Positions 53,275 through 63,088 are shown, numbered from the stretch's first letter. The stretch is DNA of 64,000 nt from Lachnoanaerobaculum umeaense (GCF_003589745.1 NZ_CP032364.1:1054001-1118000); one strand, 5' to 3'. A program made the numbers and translations. The notes: generated by a model not told the origin, from the letters alone.

Positions 53275-55785
53275 ATGTCAGAATTAAACCTAAAACAAAT
53301 AATAGATCGTCTGAATGAGGAATTCATGGGTGATACCAGAAAACTGGTATTTTGGTATGACGATAAAGGAGAGTTTGCTGAGGATGTGCAGAGCATAGAG
53401 CTGGCAAATGCTAAAGTGTATTTTTTGGAAGCTGATAATCAGTTCTATACAAAATACTTTTTTGAGAGAAAAGATACAAAGAACAATTATCTTGTATATG
53501 CTCCATTTCCAAAACCTGATGTGAAGAACAATCATCTTGAAGATACATTGCTGTATTCCAAGAGATTTTTTGCAGATCGTGCTTCATTGCTCTCACTGGA
53601 TTTGGGGATTGATGAGAAGTATAAGGCAGTAATAGAGAAGCATATAAAGTTCTTTGCCAATAAGGAGAGAAGTAGAAGATTTTATGATCTGGAGATAGAG
53701 AACTTCAATGAGGAAAATATTCTTATAGGTCTTTTAAGCAGTATTTGTCGTACCAGAACTTGCTCTTTTGAAGAGGTGGTTCGTGTGATTTTGACAGATG
53801 GAGAACTTGAAAACAATAAATTTATTGCTGAAATCAAAAAATATGATCTTTTAGATGATTTTTGGAAGTTAAGTGAAAAGTATTTTGGATATACAGATAT
53901 GGATCAGACTTTGGAAAGCTTTGTGACCACACTTTTTGTGACATATACGGCAAAGCATATTTCATCAGATATACCAAAGGAGTGGGAACCATATATTTCG
54001 TATAAATCCGGTAATATCATTGCTTTTATGGACAGTATTATGAACAGTGTATTGTACTGTGATAAATATGACCAGCTTTCTAATTTTGTAGATATTAAAT
54101 TGGGTGTTGAAAAAACTTTTGCAAAATATTCACCTGAGATATTCTTAAACTGTGATACTTTCGAATGCATTGATCAGCTTTTGATTAATTGGATAGTAGA
54201 ACGCTTACTTGCAGAGGACATAGGAGCAAAGTTGGGTGGTTTTTCTATTGTAGAGATTATAGAAAAAAGAGAGAAAATGCATTTTGGGGTCAGAACAGGA
54301 TGCATTTACCGTATGCTAAAGAGTGCATACTATATTGTGGCAGCAATAAATTATAGTTGTAATGATGACTTTTCATCCATTCTGGAACAATATATAAGCT
54401 GTGATTATAAGATTGATCAAGAATATAGAAATTTCTATTATGAATTTGATAATTTGGATGATACATATATTTTTGAAGGGCTGCGTGAGCTTGTAGAAAA
54501 TATATATACCAATGAGTATTTAAACAAGCTTATACCTAAGTGGAATATAGCATTACAGGAAGAGGATGCTTTTACAAAGCTACCATTGCAGATAGATTTT
54601 TATGATAGCAATGTACAAAATGCAAAAGAGCGTACAGTCGTTATTATATCAGATGCAATGCGTTATGAAGTTGGTCAGGAACTATATAGTAATTTAGCTG
54701 ATGATCCCAAATGTAGGGCAAAGCTTGATAAGCAACTCAGCGTTTTACCCTCCTATACCAGACTTGGAATGGCGGCATTGTTGCCACATGATGATATTAC
54801 AATTACAGACAATTATCAGGTCTTAGTGGATGATGTACTTTGTGACAATCTTTTGGGAAGGCAGACTGTATTGCAAAAGCATTCACAAAATAGTGCATGT
54901 ATACAGTTTGATGATATAAAGAGTTTAAAAAAGGCTGAGCTTAGAGATATTTTCACAGGTAAGCAGACAATATACATCTATCACAATCAGATTGATGCCA
55001 GAGGGGATAAGGCAAATACAGAGGATGAGGTATTTGTAGCTTGTAAGGAAGCAGTGGATGAGATAATAGATCTGATTCGCCGTATTTCTACCAATGCAAA
55101 CACTTATCACTTTATAATTACAGCTGATCATGGATTTATTTATAAAAGAGATAAGGTCACAGAAAGTGATAAAATCAGTGGTGTTAATGATAAGAATGCA
55201 TTCGTAAATCGCAGATTTATTGTGGCAGATAATGCTGTGAATGAAGATGGTATCACAAGTATTTCTATCGGAAGGGTTTTGAGAAACCAGGATACAAAGG
55301 TAGTTTCCTTCCCTATTAGCAGCAATGTATTTAAGGTTTCAGGTGGTGGGCAAAACTTTGTGCATGGTGGCTCTTCACCACAGGAAATGTTGGTGCCGGT
55401 GCTGGATGTGAAGATGGAACGTGGACATATGGATACAAAGAATGCATCTATCGCTCTTATCAGTATGGTACAAAAGATTACAAATAAGGTTACAATGCTT
55501 GATTTCCTACAATCAGAACCGGTAAGTGATACAATAAAGGCAACAAAATATAAAATTTTCTTCATCTCAGAAGATAATGAGAAAATTTCTAATGAGATCA
55601 GCTTCTTTGCAGATAGCAGAGAAACAGATACGCAAAAGAGAATTTTCCGTATGAAATTTCAATTTAAAGACAAAAGATATGATAAGGATAAAAAATATTA
55701 TCTGATTGTCGTAGATGAAAGTACAGGAGAAGAAAGCTTCAGACATATGGTGATTATGGATTTGGTGTTTGAGGATGTGTTTTAA
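53275..55785 (+). CDS. pglZ: BREX alkaline-phosphatase-like protein PglZ (intact copy)
   Basis: An 836-residue PglZ, the core BREX component shared by all types. The alkaline phosphatase superfamily core is seen as ERTVVIISDAMRYEVGQELY at about 452-471 and the metal-binding FIITADHGFIYKR at about 614-626. The C-terminus (GEESFRHMVIMDLVFEDVF) closes the protein. Recent work on the family indicates nuclease or phosphodiesterase activity regulated by partners. This copy is the functional one, as copy 1 is broken. It follows an orphan antitoxin and precedes a frameshifted gene rather than brxL. Confidence 0.95.
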   Translation: MSELNLKQIIDRLNEEFMGDTRKLVFWYDDKGEFAEDVQSIELANAKVYFLEADNQFYTKYFFERKDTKNNYLVYAPFPKPDVKNNHLEDTLLYSKRFFADRASLLSLDLGIDEKYKAVIEKHIKFFANKERSRRFYDLEIENFNEENILIGLLSSICRTRTCSFEEVVRVILTDGELENNKFIAEIKKYDLLDDFWKLSEKYFGYTDMDQTLESFVTTLFVTYTAKHISSDIPKEWEPYISYKSGNIIAFMDSIMNSVLYCDKYDQLSNFVDIKLGVEKTFAKYSPEIFLNCDTFECIDQLLINWIVERLLAEDIGAKLGGFSIVEIIEKREKMHFGVRTGCIYRMLKSAYYIVAAINYSCNDDFSSILEQYISCDYKIDQEYRNFYYEFDNLDDTYIFEGLRELVENIYTNEYLNKLIPKWNIALQEEDAFTKLPLQIDFYDSNVQNAKERTVVIISDAMRYEVGQELYSNLADDPKCRAKLDKQLSVLPSYTRLGMAALLPHDDITITDNYQVLVDDVLCDNLLGRQTVLQKHSQNSACIQFDDIKSLKKAELRDIFTGKQTIYIYHNQIDARGDKANTEDEVFVACKEAVDEIIDLIRRISTNANTYHFIITADHGFIYKRDKVTESDKISGVNDKNAFVNRRFIVADNAVNEDGITSISIGRVLRNQDTKVVSFPISSNVFKVSGGGQNFVHGGSSPQEMLVPVLDVKMERGHMDTKNASIALISMVQKITNKVTMLDFLQSEPVSDTIKATKYKIFFISEDNEKISNEISFFADSRETDTQKRIFRMKFQFKDKRYDKDKKYYLIVVDESTGEESFRHMVIMDLVFEDVF

Positions 55786-55821
55786 ATGAGGCTAAAGAGA
55801 AAATCCTAAAGGAGAATACAT

Positions 55822-56897
55822 ATGCCAGAAAATAACAAAATAGTAGAGCTTGGTAAGGCTGAGTTGCTGAATATTTTTACAGAAGAAGAAGACAAAAAAG
55901 GAACAGACCTTCTCGCTATGTCTGATTTTTTTAAGGTGTTTATTGGCAAAATTGAGGCTGAGATTGGTTCACGCACAGCTTGGAAGGTGTTCCATAATAT
56001 TGAAGGGCTAATTGGAGAGATAGCCACAGCAATCAAAAGTGGTTTTGATATATCCCAAATGGGTATGCTTGTTGCGGATTACTCACATTTCAGTCAGGAT
56101 ATTATCGATGGGTTGAAAAAAGGAATCTATCATGCGGACAGTCCAGAGAGGTGGCAGGTAATCTGCGTCCGGCTATCTTAGATGAGAATGAGCATATTGT
56201 GAAATTCTTCACCTTGAAGAAGGTGGTTAATCCTTCGAGTGTTTTTTCGGATATCTCGACATTGTCAATGCAAGCTTTACTTAAACGTATATCATCTCAG
56301 ATTGAGGATATAGGTAGAGAAGTTAAAGGAATTATTGATTTTACACGCCGTGAGGCTCTAAATAATAAGTTTATTTATGCACGGGATAAAATTATGCTTG
56401 CCACCACCGCATCTGAAGTAGAGCGGGAACTTTATTTGAAAGAAGCAGACACATATTTGATGGAAGGTCTCACGGACCTATATTCTGATGTGAATGCACA
56501 GGTTAAGACTTTGGCTGATATAAAAGGACCATTTGCAAGTATAAAAAATATAGATTCAACTCTTTCATATATCAATGAGGATATGCAGATGATTCCACGA
56601 TATGTTGGGTTACGGGTATATCTGTTTAATTATCGTGACAAAATTGATGATGCAAACCGAATTCTTGGAGAATACCGCTATCAGCTTCAAACGCTGTCAG
56701 AGAGGAAACTTGGTGATGGAAAATATACGGCTTTGGAACTGATTCATAAAAATTATCGTTATGATGAGAAAAGTGTTGATTTTTGGCTTGAAAAGCCCAA
56801 ACAGATGCTTGGTATAATCGATTCCTATGAAACAATGTTGGCACAGAATAAGAAAGATGTATTTTATATAGATGTGGATGGTTATAAATATGAGTAA
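55822..56897 (+). pseudogene. Unknown post-pglZ gene split by one frameshift
   Basis: The start at 55822 has an AAAGGAG site and encodes an acidic helical domain (KAELLNIFTEEEDKKGTDLL ... WKVFHNIEGLIGEIATAIKS). Near 56145-56151 the reading frame must shift by one base to continue as VAGNLRPAILDENEHIVKFF ... YEMLAQ-type helical sequence to 56897; without the shift it ends at 56181. The continuity of style across the junction makes a single-base deletion, or a sequencing error, likely. No family recognised. It is not BrxL: no Lon-like or AAA motifs are present. Confidence 0.6.
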
Positions 56898-57083
56898 TGA
56901 AAAAAAGAACGACGTTGTAAATCATGTGGGAAACTACTTCTTGATGAAAAACTCCCTTTTTGCAGTAGGTGTGAGATAGAAGGTCGTGATACAGTAGTAA
57001 GGGTTGGTAGAACAGTTGGTGTCCTTGCTATAACGGCACTTGAAGTTTTCGCACTTGTAAACAACGATTCTGATAGGAAATAA
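56897..57083 (+). pseudogene. Small double zinc-ribbon protein, frameshifted at an A7 run
   Basis: One base frame reads ERRCKSCGKLLLDEKLPFCS, then RCEIEGRDTVVRVGRTVG, a CxxC...CxxC ribbon followed by a hydrophobic tail (VLAITALEVFALV). The only nearby ATG (56897) is followed by seven A, which puts the ribbon out of frame; six A would restore it. It could be a phase-variable or slippage-corrected gene, a pseudogene, or a sequencing error. It overlaps the end of the preceding gene by one base. Confidence 0.55.
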
Positions 57084-57092
57084 TAAAACAAC

Positions 57093-57540
57093 AAAATAAA
57101 AAATATTTATTGTTTGAAGTGGCACTTTGTTCTTTTTATGACTGGCTTGCTGAGAAGAAAAAATATATTTGTATGCTTCAAAGTGGTGTGAGATATCCTG
57201 TATGGGTATAGTATCAATGGTAAGGTATGAGTAAACATCTTGATATGAGGACTCATAGATATAAGGGTGAAAAAAGAACACCTATAGTTTTGTTATCCAT
57301 ATATGTACCGAATAATATGGTTTTACTGTCAGACTCTGATATGTGGAATAATATATTAAATGACGGTTATTTGGAATTATATGAAAAGGATGAGTATTTG
57401 AGATTACTTATAGATGAGATTTTGCCAAAGGCAAAGTAGATGATAGAGGGAGAATCAGGATTTACAGGAATAACAGGATATTCACTTGCGGGTCTTTTTG
57501 CTGTTTATGCTATGTATAAAACAGAAATCAATGAAAAACC
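57093..57540 (+). pseudogene. Fused, deleted copy of the DUF3841 and esterase genes, cut by the IS
   Basis: 57093-57395 matches the DUF3841 gene at about 61690-61995 (DMRTHRYKGEKRTPIVLLSI). At KDEYLRLLIDEILPKAK it jumps to the esterase gene (62455 onward) and continues to ITGYS...FAVYAMYKTE, where the IS1182-family element begins. A stop (TAG at 57437) interrupts the esterase part. It thus records a deletion fusion and a later insertion. Confidence 0.85.
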
Positions 57541-57574
57541 TATGGGGCTGTCGGGAAATGGCATCCATAAAAGA

Positions 57575-57607
57575 GGGAGGTGTGACTCAAAACGAGTTAC
57601 ACCTCCC
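57575..57607 (+). terminator. IS left-end hairpin
   Basis: A 14-bp stem (57575-57588 with 57594-57607, one G-U) shields the transposase from outside transcription. It is conserved in the remnant at 16750. Confidence 0.75.
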
Positions 57608-57675
57608 TAAGTTTTTACATAAAAAAAGATGGCTAACGATAACCATCTTTCTCCGTTACATGTTATAATGTAACT

Positions 57676-59430
57676 ATGCTCACAGTTAATTATTATAATG
57701 ACTTTTTTGAAATAGGTCAACAGAAAATCAACTTTAGCTTATATGAATTGAGTTTGCCCAATGACGATCCAGTCTATACCCTAAAAAAAGTTATGGAGGA
57801 TTTAGATTTTTCCGGACTGTTAGCCAATTGTTCGGACAAGGGAAGAACAGGGTACAACCCGATCATGATGTATGCAGTTATTACTTATGCAAATATGCGT
57901 GGAATACGCTCTATTGATCGTATTGTGGATTTATGTGAAAGAGATATTGCTTTTATCTGGCTTACTCAAGGGAGGAAGCCTAAAAGAGATGCTTTTTATG
58001 AATTTAAAAGTAAGAAACTTACTTCAGATATTTTGGATGACTTAAACTATCAGTTTATGAGACGATTACAAAAAGAAGGATTTGTTACATTAAAAGAATT
58101 GTTTATTGATGGAACAAAAATAGAAGCTAATGCTAATCGTTATACTTTTGTATGGCGTGGAAGCATTAATTATCATCTTGCAGGTCTTCTGGATTCTATT
58201 GATAAGCTTTATTCAGACTATAATTCTTTTTTACAAGATAATGGATTTGGCGAAAAGTACGAGTTTGGAAATGCACAAATGTTTGTGATTGACGGGATTG
58301 ATAAAGTTAGAGATATTATTGAAAAGAACAGAAAAAGAAAGATTACAAAACATAAAAAGTTATCTAATAACCGTATTATAGAGATTGATAACTGTTCGCC
58401 TATTGAAATACTTAAGCTACAGAAAAACCTTATGACTATTGCTGATGGAGAAAGTATTGCATTTGTTAACGGAAAGGGTAAGAGAAAGCCAAAACTTCAA
58501 CAACTCTATGAAGAACTTGAACATTGTGGACAGCGTTTAATGCACTATAAAGAATGCTTTGAGATTATGGGGAAAGATAGAAACAGCTATTCTAAAACTG
58601 ATTTGGAAGCAACCTTTATGCGAATGAAGGAAGATCATATGTTGAACGGGCAGCTAAAGCCTGCATACAATGTACAGATAGCAGTAGAGAATTATTTTAT
58701 TGTACATTGTTATGTAAGTAATGATCGTACAGATTATAACACATTAATTCCAGTTCTTGAAAAGCATAAAAAAGCATTTGGAGAAGTGCTTGAAGAAGTG
58801 ACGGCAGACAGCGGCTATTGTAGTGAGAAAAATCTCTTATATCTAAAAGAAAATAAGATAGACAGTTATATAAAACTACAGGATCACGAAAAACGAAAAA
58901 CAAGAGCATACAGTAAAGATATAGGTAAATACTACAACATGAAGACAACGGTATTTGAGGATGAGCAAGTCTATATCTGTCATGACGGCCGTGAACTGAG
59001 ACATATCAACACAGAAAAGAAAGAACAGGACGGTTATACACAAACATATGAAGTATATGGATGTTCAGACTGTAGTGGATGTGAACATAAGTCTAAATGT
59101 TTATACAAGTATAATCCTGATAAAGATATTGATAAGAATAAAGTAATGAAGATCAATGAAGTATGGGAAGAGCTTCGAGAGAAGTCACATGCTAACATAC
59201 AGAGTGAAAAAGGGATTCTGAAACGACAGATACGCTCTATTCAAACAGAAGGTCATTTCGGAGATATTAAAGAGAATGAAGATTTCCGACGCTTTAACTA
59301 TCGTACTTCAGATAAGGTTTATAAAGAATTTATGCTTTTTGCAATAGGAAGAAATATAAATAAATATCATCGTTTTCTCTATGCCAAACTAAAGAAATTT
59401 GAAGGAAAACTACAGGAAAAAACAGCATAG
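57676..59430 (+). CDS. IS1182-family transposase (DDE)
   Basis: A 584-residue transposase. N-terminal DUF772-type domain (PIMMYAVITYANMRGIRSID and RKPKRDAFYEF), then DDE residues in LFIDGTKIEANANRYTF, in VTADSGYCSEKN and in IQTEGHFGDIKENEDFRRF. A C-terminal cysteine cluster (CSDCSGCEHKSKC) is also typical. The gene is intact, so the element may be active. Confidence 0.95.
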   Translation: MLTVNYYNDFFEIGQQKINFSLYELSLPNDDPVYTLKKVMEDLDFSGLLANCSDKGRTGYNPIMMYAVITYANMRGIRSIDRIVDLCERDIAFIWLTQGRKPKRDAFYEFKSKKLTSDILDDLNYQFMRRLQKEGFVTLKELFIDGTKIEANANRYTFVWRGSINYHLAGLLDSIDKLYSDYNSFLQDNGFGEKYEFGNAQMFVIDGIDKVRDIIEKNRKRKITKHKKLSNNRIIEIDNCSPIEILKLQKNLMTIADGESIAFVNGKGKRKPKLQQLYEELEHCGQRLMHYKECFEIMGKDRNSYSKTDLEATFMRMKEDHMLNGQLKPAYNVQIAVENYFIVHCYVSNDRTDYNTLIPVLEKHKKAFGEVLEEVTADSGYCSEKNLLYLKENKIDSYIKLQDHEKRKTRAYSKDIGKYYNMKTTVFEDEQVYICHDGRELRHINTEKKEQDGYTQTYEVYGCSDCSGCEHKSKCLYKYNPDKDIDKNKVMKINEVWEELREKSHANIQSEKGILKRQIRSIQTEGHFGDIKENEDFRRFNYRTSDKVYKEFMLFAIGRNINKYHRFLYAKLKKFEGKLQEKTA

Positions 59431-59502
59431 TAAAAAATGCAAAAGCAAAATTTCAGCCAAGGGGGTTTTATGCCCCAAAATAGACAGCATCATAGAAAAA
59501 CA

Positions 59503-59556
59503 AAATATCCTGACAAAGTCACAAAGCCCAAAAGCCTTGTATTTGTCAGGATATTT
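59503..59556 (+). terminator. Hairpin terminator after the transposase
   Basis: A perfect 15-bp stem (59503-59517 with 59542-59556) followed by a T-containing stretch, near the right end of the IS. Confidence 0.7.
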
Positions 59557-59614
59557 CTATTTCGTTCTGCGGGAAGTAAAATTACTTATTTCCCGACAAT
59601 CCCATAGGAAAAAA

Positions 59615-61240
59615 TTATATAAATTCAGACACTTCTTTTATAAAAGATTCTATTCTACTAATGATATTTTTTTCTCTTAGCTTTACTTCATCATAGTCCC
59701 ATTTATCAAGTTTTAGTAAATCTTGGATATCTGCAAACTTTGATTCTTCGTAGGCTTTCTTTTTCTTTTTGAAAAATTCATTACTTGCACTGATATTTAG
59801 TTTTTTCTCAAATGGTGCAAGGTTACCTAAAGTTTCCATCACTTCATTTGCTTTCTGTTCATCCCAGTCATTATTATCAGACCACTTTCTTGGTAAGATA
59901 TGCTCTATTTCTATATTAGAATTTAAAATCAAGTCATAAAAATCCTCAACACTTTGTGATTTATTCAAAAATCCACTTAGTAAGATAATTCCTCTTTTAC
60001 ATCTACCCAAATCTGCACTTTCAAGCTTATTATAGAATATTTTTAAATCATTACGCATATTCTCTATATATTCAGATAGGTAATTATCATTATTTTCTAT
60101 TTTTGCACATACCTTAAATGTTGTATCTTTTACAGTATTAACAGAATTATACACAACACCTTTTATAAAATAATATGCTGTTGTTAACATTACCAGCTTC
60201 TTATATTCTTCATAATATTCTTCAGGTAAGAATAACTCACCGTCTTCTTTCCATATTAGATATTTATGCAAGAATACATATAAAGGATATCTCCAATATT
60301 GATTAGGGTAACTTTCCAAAATATTCCATAATGAATCATTATAGATACCTACTTTTGTATCTATTATTGCATTTAATTTTTTTAGAGAAGCCATTACATT
60401 GCCTGTATTCTGTAGTCTACCTGTTTTAGACGAAAAATAAGATCTTAGTCCCTTTTCCCTAGAAATATCATTTTCTTGAGCCCTACAGATGTACATTAAA
60501 ATACGAAATAGGTCTTCTTGATCATATAAGTCATTCCATTCGTCAATAAACTCCCCACGTTTAGAACTATCAATTCCGGCATAAAGCTTTGACTTAAATA
60601 TATCCGCATCGCTTAATGATAGGCCTCTGTTATTTATAGTCTCAAAAATATTTAAAGCATCATCTTCGGTTTCACATAATATCGGTAATAATACTACATT
60701 ATCTAAAAAAGTCAAAATAAGTTTATTTAATTCATCAGAAGTTTTTCCTTGCTTCCAATCAGAAATTTTCATCTTGAACATATCATAATTTATATAAAGT
60801 CTTGAATTTTTATTATCGCAATGGCCTTGCAAGATAATTTGTTCAAGATTCTTCTTATCATTTTCAATAACATTTGAATTTAATCTTATATTATTTGTGA
60901 GCTCTGAACTTAGCTTGTCTTTTGTCTTTAAACATTCCTCCAATGCCTTTACTGTACCCGCATTATCAAAAAGTGCTCTGATAAGTAAAAGAAGAGTTGT
61001 CAGTCTTTGCTGCCCATCTATAACTGAAAACTTCTCATTTTCATCAATTGGATATACTACAATATTTCCTAAAAAATATTTATCTTTTTTATCATTTTCA
61101 TTATGAAAATCAATTAAATCATCCCAAAGAGTTTCGCATTGTTCCTGTTCCCATGAATATTCTCTTTGGAACATTGGAATCTGATATTCCCTCGAAAATA
61201 TTGTTCTGATATCTTCAGGCTTTGCTGTTATAGTTTTCAT
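59615..61240 (-). CDS. DUF262/DUF1524 protein (GmrSD-type restriction-like)
   Basis: 541 residues on the minus strand. The N-terminal DUF262 domain has IPMFQREYSWEQEQCETLWD and the NTPase motif VIDGQQRLTTLLLLI (DGQQR at 75-79). The C-terminal DUF1524 HNH-like nuclease has NIEIEHILPRKW near residues 440-451. These are the GmrS and GmrD parts of a type IV restriction enzyme family that cuts modified phage DNA. The minus-strand AAGGAGAAACGG site supports the start. Tail-to-tail with the IS. A modification-dependent nuclease next to a BREX (modification-based) locus is a sensible defence pairing. Confidence 0.92.
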   Translation of the reverse strand: MKTITAKPEDIRTIFSREYQIPMFQREYSWEQEQCETLWDDLIDFHNENDKKDKYFLGNIVVYPIDENEKFSVIDGQQRLTTLLLLIRALFDNAGTVKALEECLKTKDKLSSELTNNIRLNSNVIENDKKNLEQIILQGHCDNKNSRLYINYDMFKMKISDWKQGKTSDELNKLILTFLDNVVLLPILCETEDDALNIFETINNRGLSLSDADIFKSKLYAGIDSSKRGEFIDEWNDLYDQEDLFRILMYICRAQENDISREKGLRSYFSSKTGRLQNTGNVMASLKKLNAIIDTKVGIYNDSLWNILESYPNQYWRYPLYVFLHKYLIWKEDGELFLPEEYYEEYKKLVMLTTAYYFIKGVVYNSVNTVKDTTFKVCAKIENNDNYLSEYIENMRNDLKIFYNKLESADLGRCKRGIILLSGFLNKSQSVEDFYDLILNSNIEIEHILPRKWSDNNDWDEQKANEVMETLGNLAPFEKKLNISASNEFFKKKKKAYEESKFADIQDLLKLDKWDYDEVKLREKNIISRIESFIKEVSEFI

Positions 61241-61624
61241 TACCGTTTCTCCTTATATTTCATACAATAAAACACTTATTATTTATGTTCAGATTATAAA
61301 CATTAATATTTGGAACTATATGTAAAAATTTTATATTATATATTACAATAAGAATTTCTAAATTAAGGTTCAAATCACAAAACAGTATTAGATAAAGTGT
61401 CTATATGAACTGTATAAATACGATTCTATGTATTTATGATATAAAAGTCAATATTAAATAATATACTATAATACCGTTCATTTGGATGAAGCATGGAATT
61501 TTAAAATAGAGATTTAATTATATGTGAGAAAATGCTATTATTATGTACAGTTAAGTGAAAGTATAAATTGGAAGACAGATAATGTATAATCAGTAATATT
61601 ATTAATTGATTTTATGGAGTTAAG
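61241..61624. other. Divergent intergenic region
   Basis: A 384-base AT-rich gap between the divergent DUF262 and DUF3841 genes. It must hold both promoters. No hairpin, repeat or small gene that I can support is visible. Confidence 0.5.
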
Positions 61625-62161
61625 ATGCTTTTATGGACTATCCAACATAAGGCTGCTTATAATATTTTACTTGAAACCGGTAGACTTATAGCAAATGAAA
61701 AATATTTATTGTTTGAGGGGGCATTTCGTTCTTCGTATGACTGGCTTACTGAGCAGATGAAAAAACGTATTGGTATGCCTCCAAATGGTGTGAAATATCC
61801 TATATGGGCTTGGTATCAATGGGAAGGTGTACGAAAACGTCTTGATATGAGAACTCATAGATATGGTGGTGAAAAAGGAACTCCTATAGTTTTGTTATCT
61901 ATAGATGTGCCTGATGATATGGTCTTACTGTCAGACTTTGATATGTGGCATGTTATATTAAATGACGGATATTTACCGTTATATGAAAAAGATGATATTG
62001 AAGATCCAAGTGAAGATGAAAAATTGAAAAGCTGGGAAAATGTTTTTTGTATAGATGAAGTAACCGACTGTTGGTATGTACCGAAATCTACTCAAGCAAC
62101 ATTTTGGGAGTTAAAAAAAGAATGGGTTTTGAAGGCGGAGCATTTTGTTTTAGCAGGATAA
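61625..62161 (+). CDS. DUF3841 family protein
   Basis: A 178-residue protein with the family pattern LLWTIQHKAAYNILLETGRL, YPIWAWYQWEGVRKRLDMRT and TPIVLLSIDVPDDMVLLSDF. Function unknown. The start has a GGAGTTAAG element. It is followed by an esterase gene 32 bases later; both were duplicated and fused upstream of the IS, which suggests they are a linked pair. Confidence 0.88.
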   Translation: MLLWTIQHKAAYNILLETGRLIANEKYLLFEGAFRSSYDWLTEQMKKRIGMPPNGVKYPIWAWYQWEGVRKRLDMRTHRYGGEKGTPIVLLSIDVPDDMVLLSDFDMWHVILNDGYLPLYEKDDIEDPSEDEKLKSWENVFCIDEVTDCWYVPKSTQATFWELKKEWVLKAEHFVLAG

Positions 62162-62193
62162 ATATAATTTAAGGCCTGTGGTAGGAGGTATAG

Positions 62194-62880
62194 GTGATAA
62201 CAAATAATAATAAAGAAAAATTCAATATAAAAGATAAAAAAATCACCCTATACAAGTCACCTGACATAAATGCTCCTTTTATTGTTTTTAATACTTTTGA
62301 AGATGATGGCGAAGATGTATATCAGGCATTGAAAAATATGGGTTGCACTTTTTTAAATCTACTTGTAGTTGGAAATATTGATTGGAACCATGACATGTCA
62401 CCATGGTATATGCCTTCAATCTATTCTAAGGAAAAATCTTTTAGCGGCGGTGCAGATGAGTATCTTAGATTGCTTATAGATGACATTTTGCCAAAGGCAA
62501 AGGAGATGATAGATGGAGAACCTGAATTTACAGGAATAACAGGATATTCACTTGCAGGTCTTTTTGCTGTTTATGCTATGTATAAAACTTATGTATTTGA
62601 CAGATTGGCAAGTATGTCAGGCTCACTTTGGTTTCATGACTTTATGGAATATTGTAAAAGTAATGATTGTATGAAGTTACCAGATAAAATCTATTTTTCT
62701 CTGGGGGATAAAGAGGCAAATACACGCAATCCTATATTAAAAACTGTAGAGGATAATACGAGAGAACTTTCAGAGTATTTTAAGAACCTTGGGAGTGAGG
62801 TGATATTTGAATTAAATCCAGGTAATCATTTCACAGATACAATTCTTCGCAGTGCAAAGGGAATAAAGGCAATTTTATAG
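62194..62880 (+). CDS. Alpha/beta hydrolase (esterase-like)
   Basis: A 228-residue cytoplasmic esterase D-like hydrolase. The start is GTG 62194 behind a strong AGGAGG. The nucleophile elbow GYSLAGLFAVYAMY has Ser118, followed by SMSGSLWFHDFM, and the catalytic His is probably in NPGNHFTD near the end. The substrate is unknown. No signal peptide. It is co-directional with the DUF3841 gene. Confidence 0.88.
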   Translation: MITNNNKEKFNIKDKKITLYKSPDINAPFIVFNTFEDDGEDVYQALKNMGCTFLNLLVVGNIDWNHDMSPWYMPSIYSKEKSFSGGADEYLRLLIDDILPKAKEMIDGEPEFTGITGYSLAGLFAVYAMYKTYVFDRLASMSGSLWFHDFMEYCKSNDCMKLPDKIYFSLGDKEANTRNPILKTVEDNTRELSEYFKNLGSEVIFELNPGNHFTDTILRSAKGIKAIL

Positions 62881-63088
62881 TTTTTTAAAAATAAAGAGAT
62901 TTTAATTATTCAAAAATGAAAGAGAAAAAGTGGGATTCGGAAGTCTAAACAAAACAATGGATTTTACAAACGAATGTAACTGATAGTGTTTGAGTAGGCG
63001 ATAGGAAGTTTAATCGGTCATGGGAAAAGTCCGGTATAATACAGTATGTTCTCTGACTGATATGATTAATAAGAAAGGAATTTGAACT

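Larger units (their letters stand above)
52776..53560 (+). repeat. Duplicate of the relB-relE-pglZ start segment
   Basis: From ATGATTTATAATTAAAAAT onward this segment repeats 48160-49145 nearly base for base: the leader, the relB gene, the start of pglZ and the gap between them. A ~200-base deletion removes the middle of the toxin gene. The two copies are about 4.4-4.6 kb apart and flank the cargo genes. Confidence 0.9.
57539..59608 (+). mobile_element. Complete IS1182-family insertion sequence
   Basis: About 2.07 kb bounded by imperfect terminal inverted repeats: CCTATGGGGCTGTCGGGAAA at the left (57539) and the inverse of TTTCCCGACAATCCCATAGG at the right (ending 59608), with two mismatches at the ninth and tenth bases. 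It carries one transposase and two hairpins. The left end interrupts the esterase remnant and the right end lies 6 bases from the 3' end of the DUF262 gene. A decayed end of a related copy is at 16748-16845. Confidence 0.85.

Noticed and set aside
55822..56897. BrxL
   Set aside because: No Lon protease or AAA motifs; the sequence is acidic, helical and unlike BrxL.
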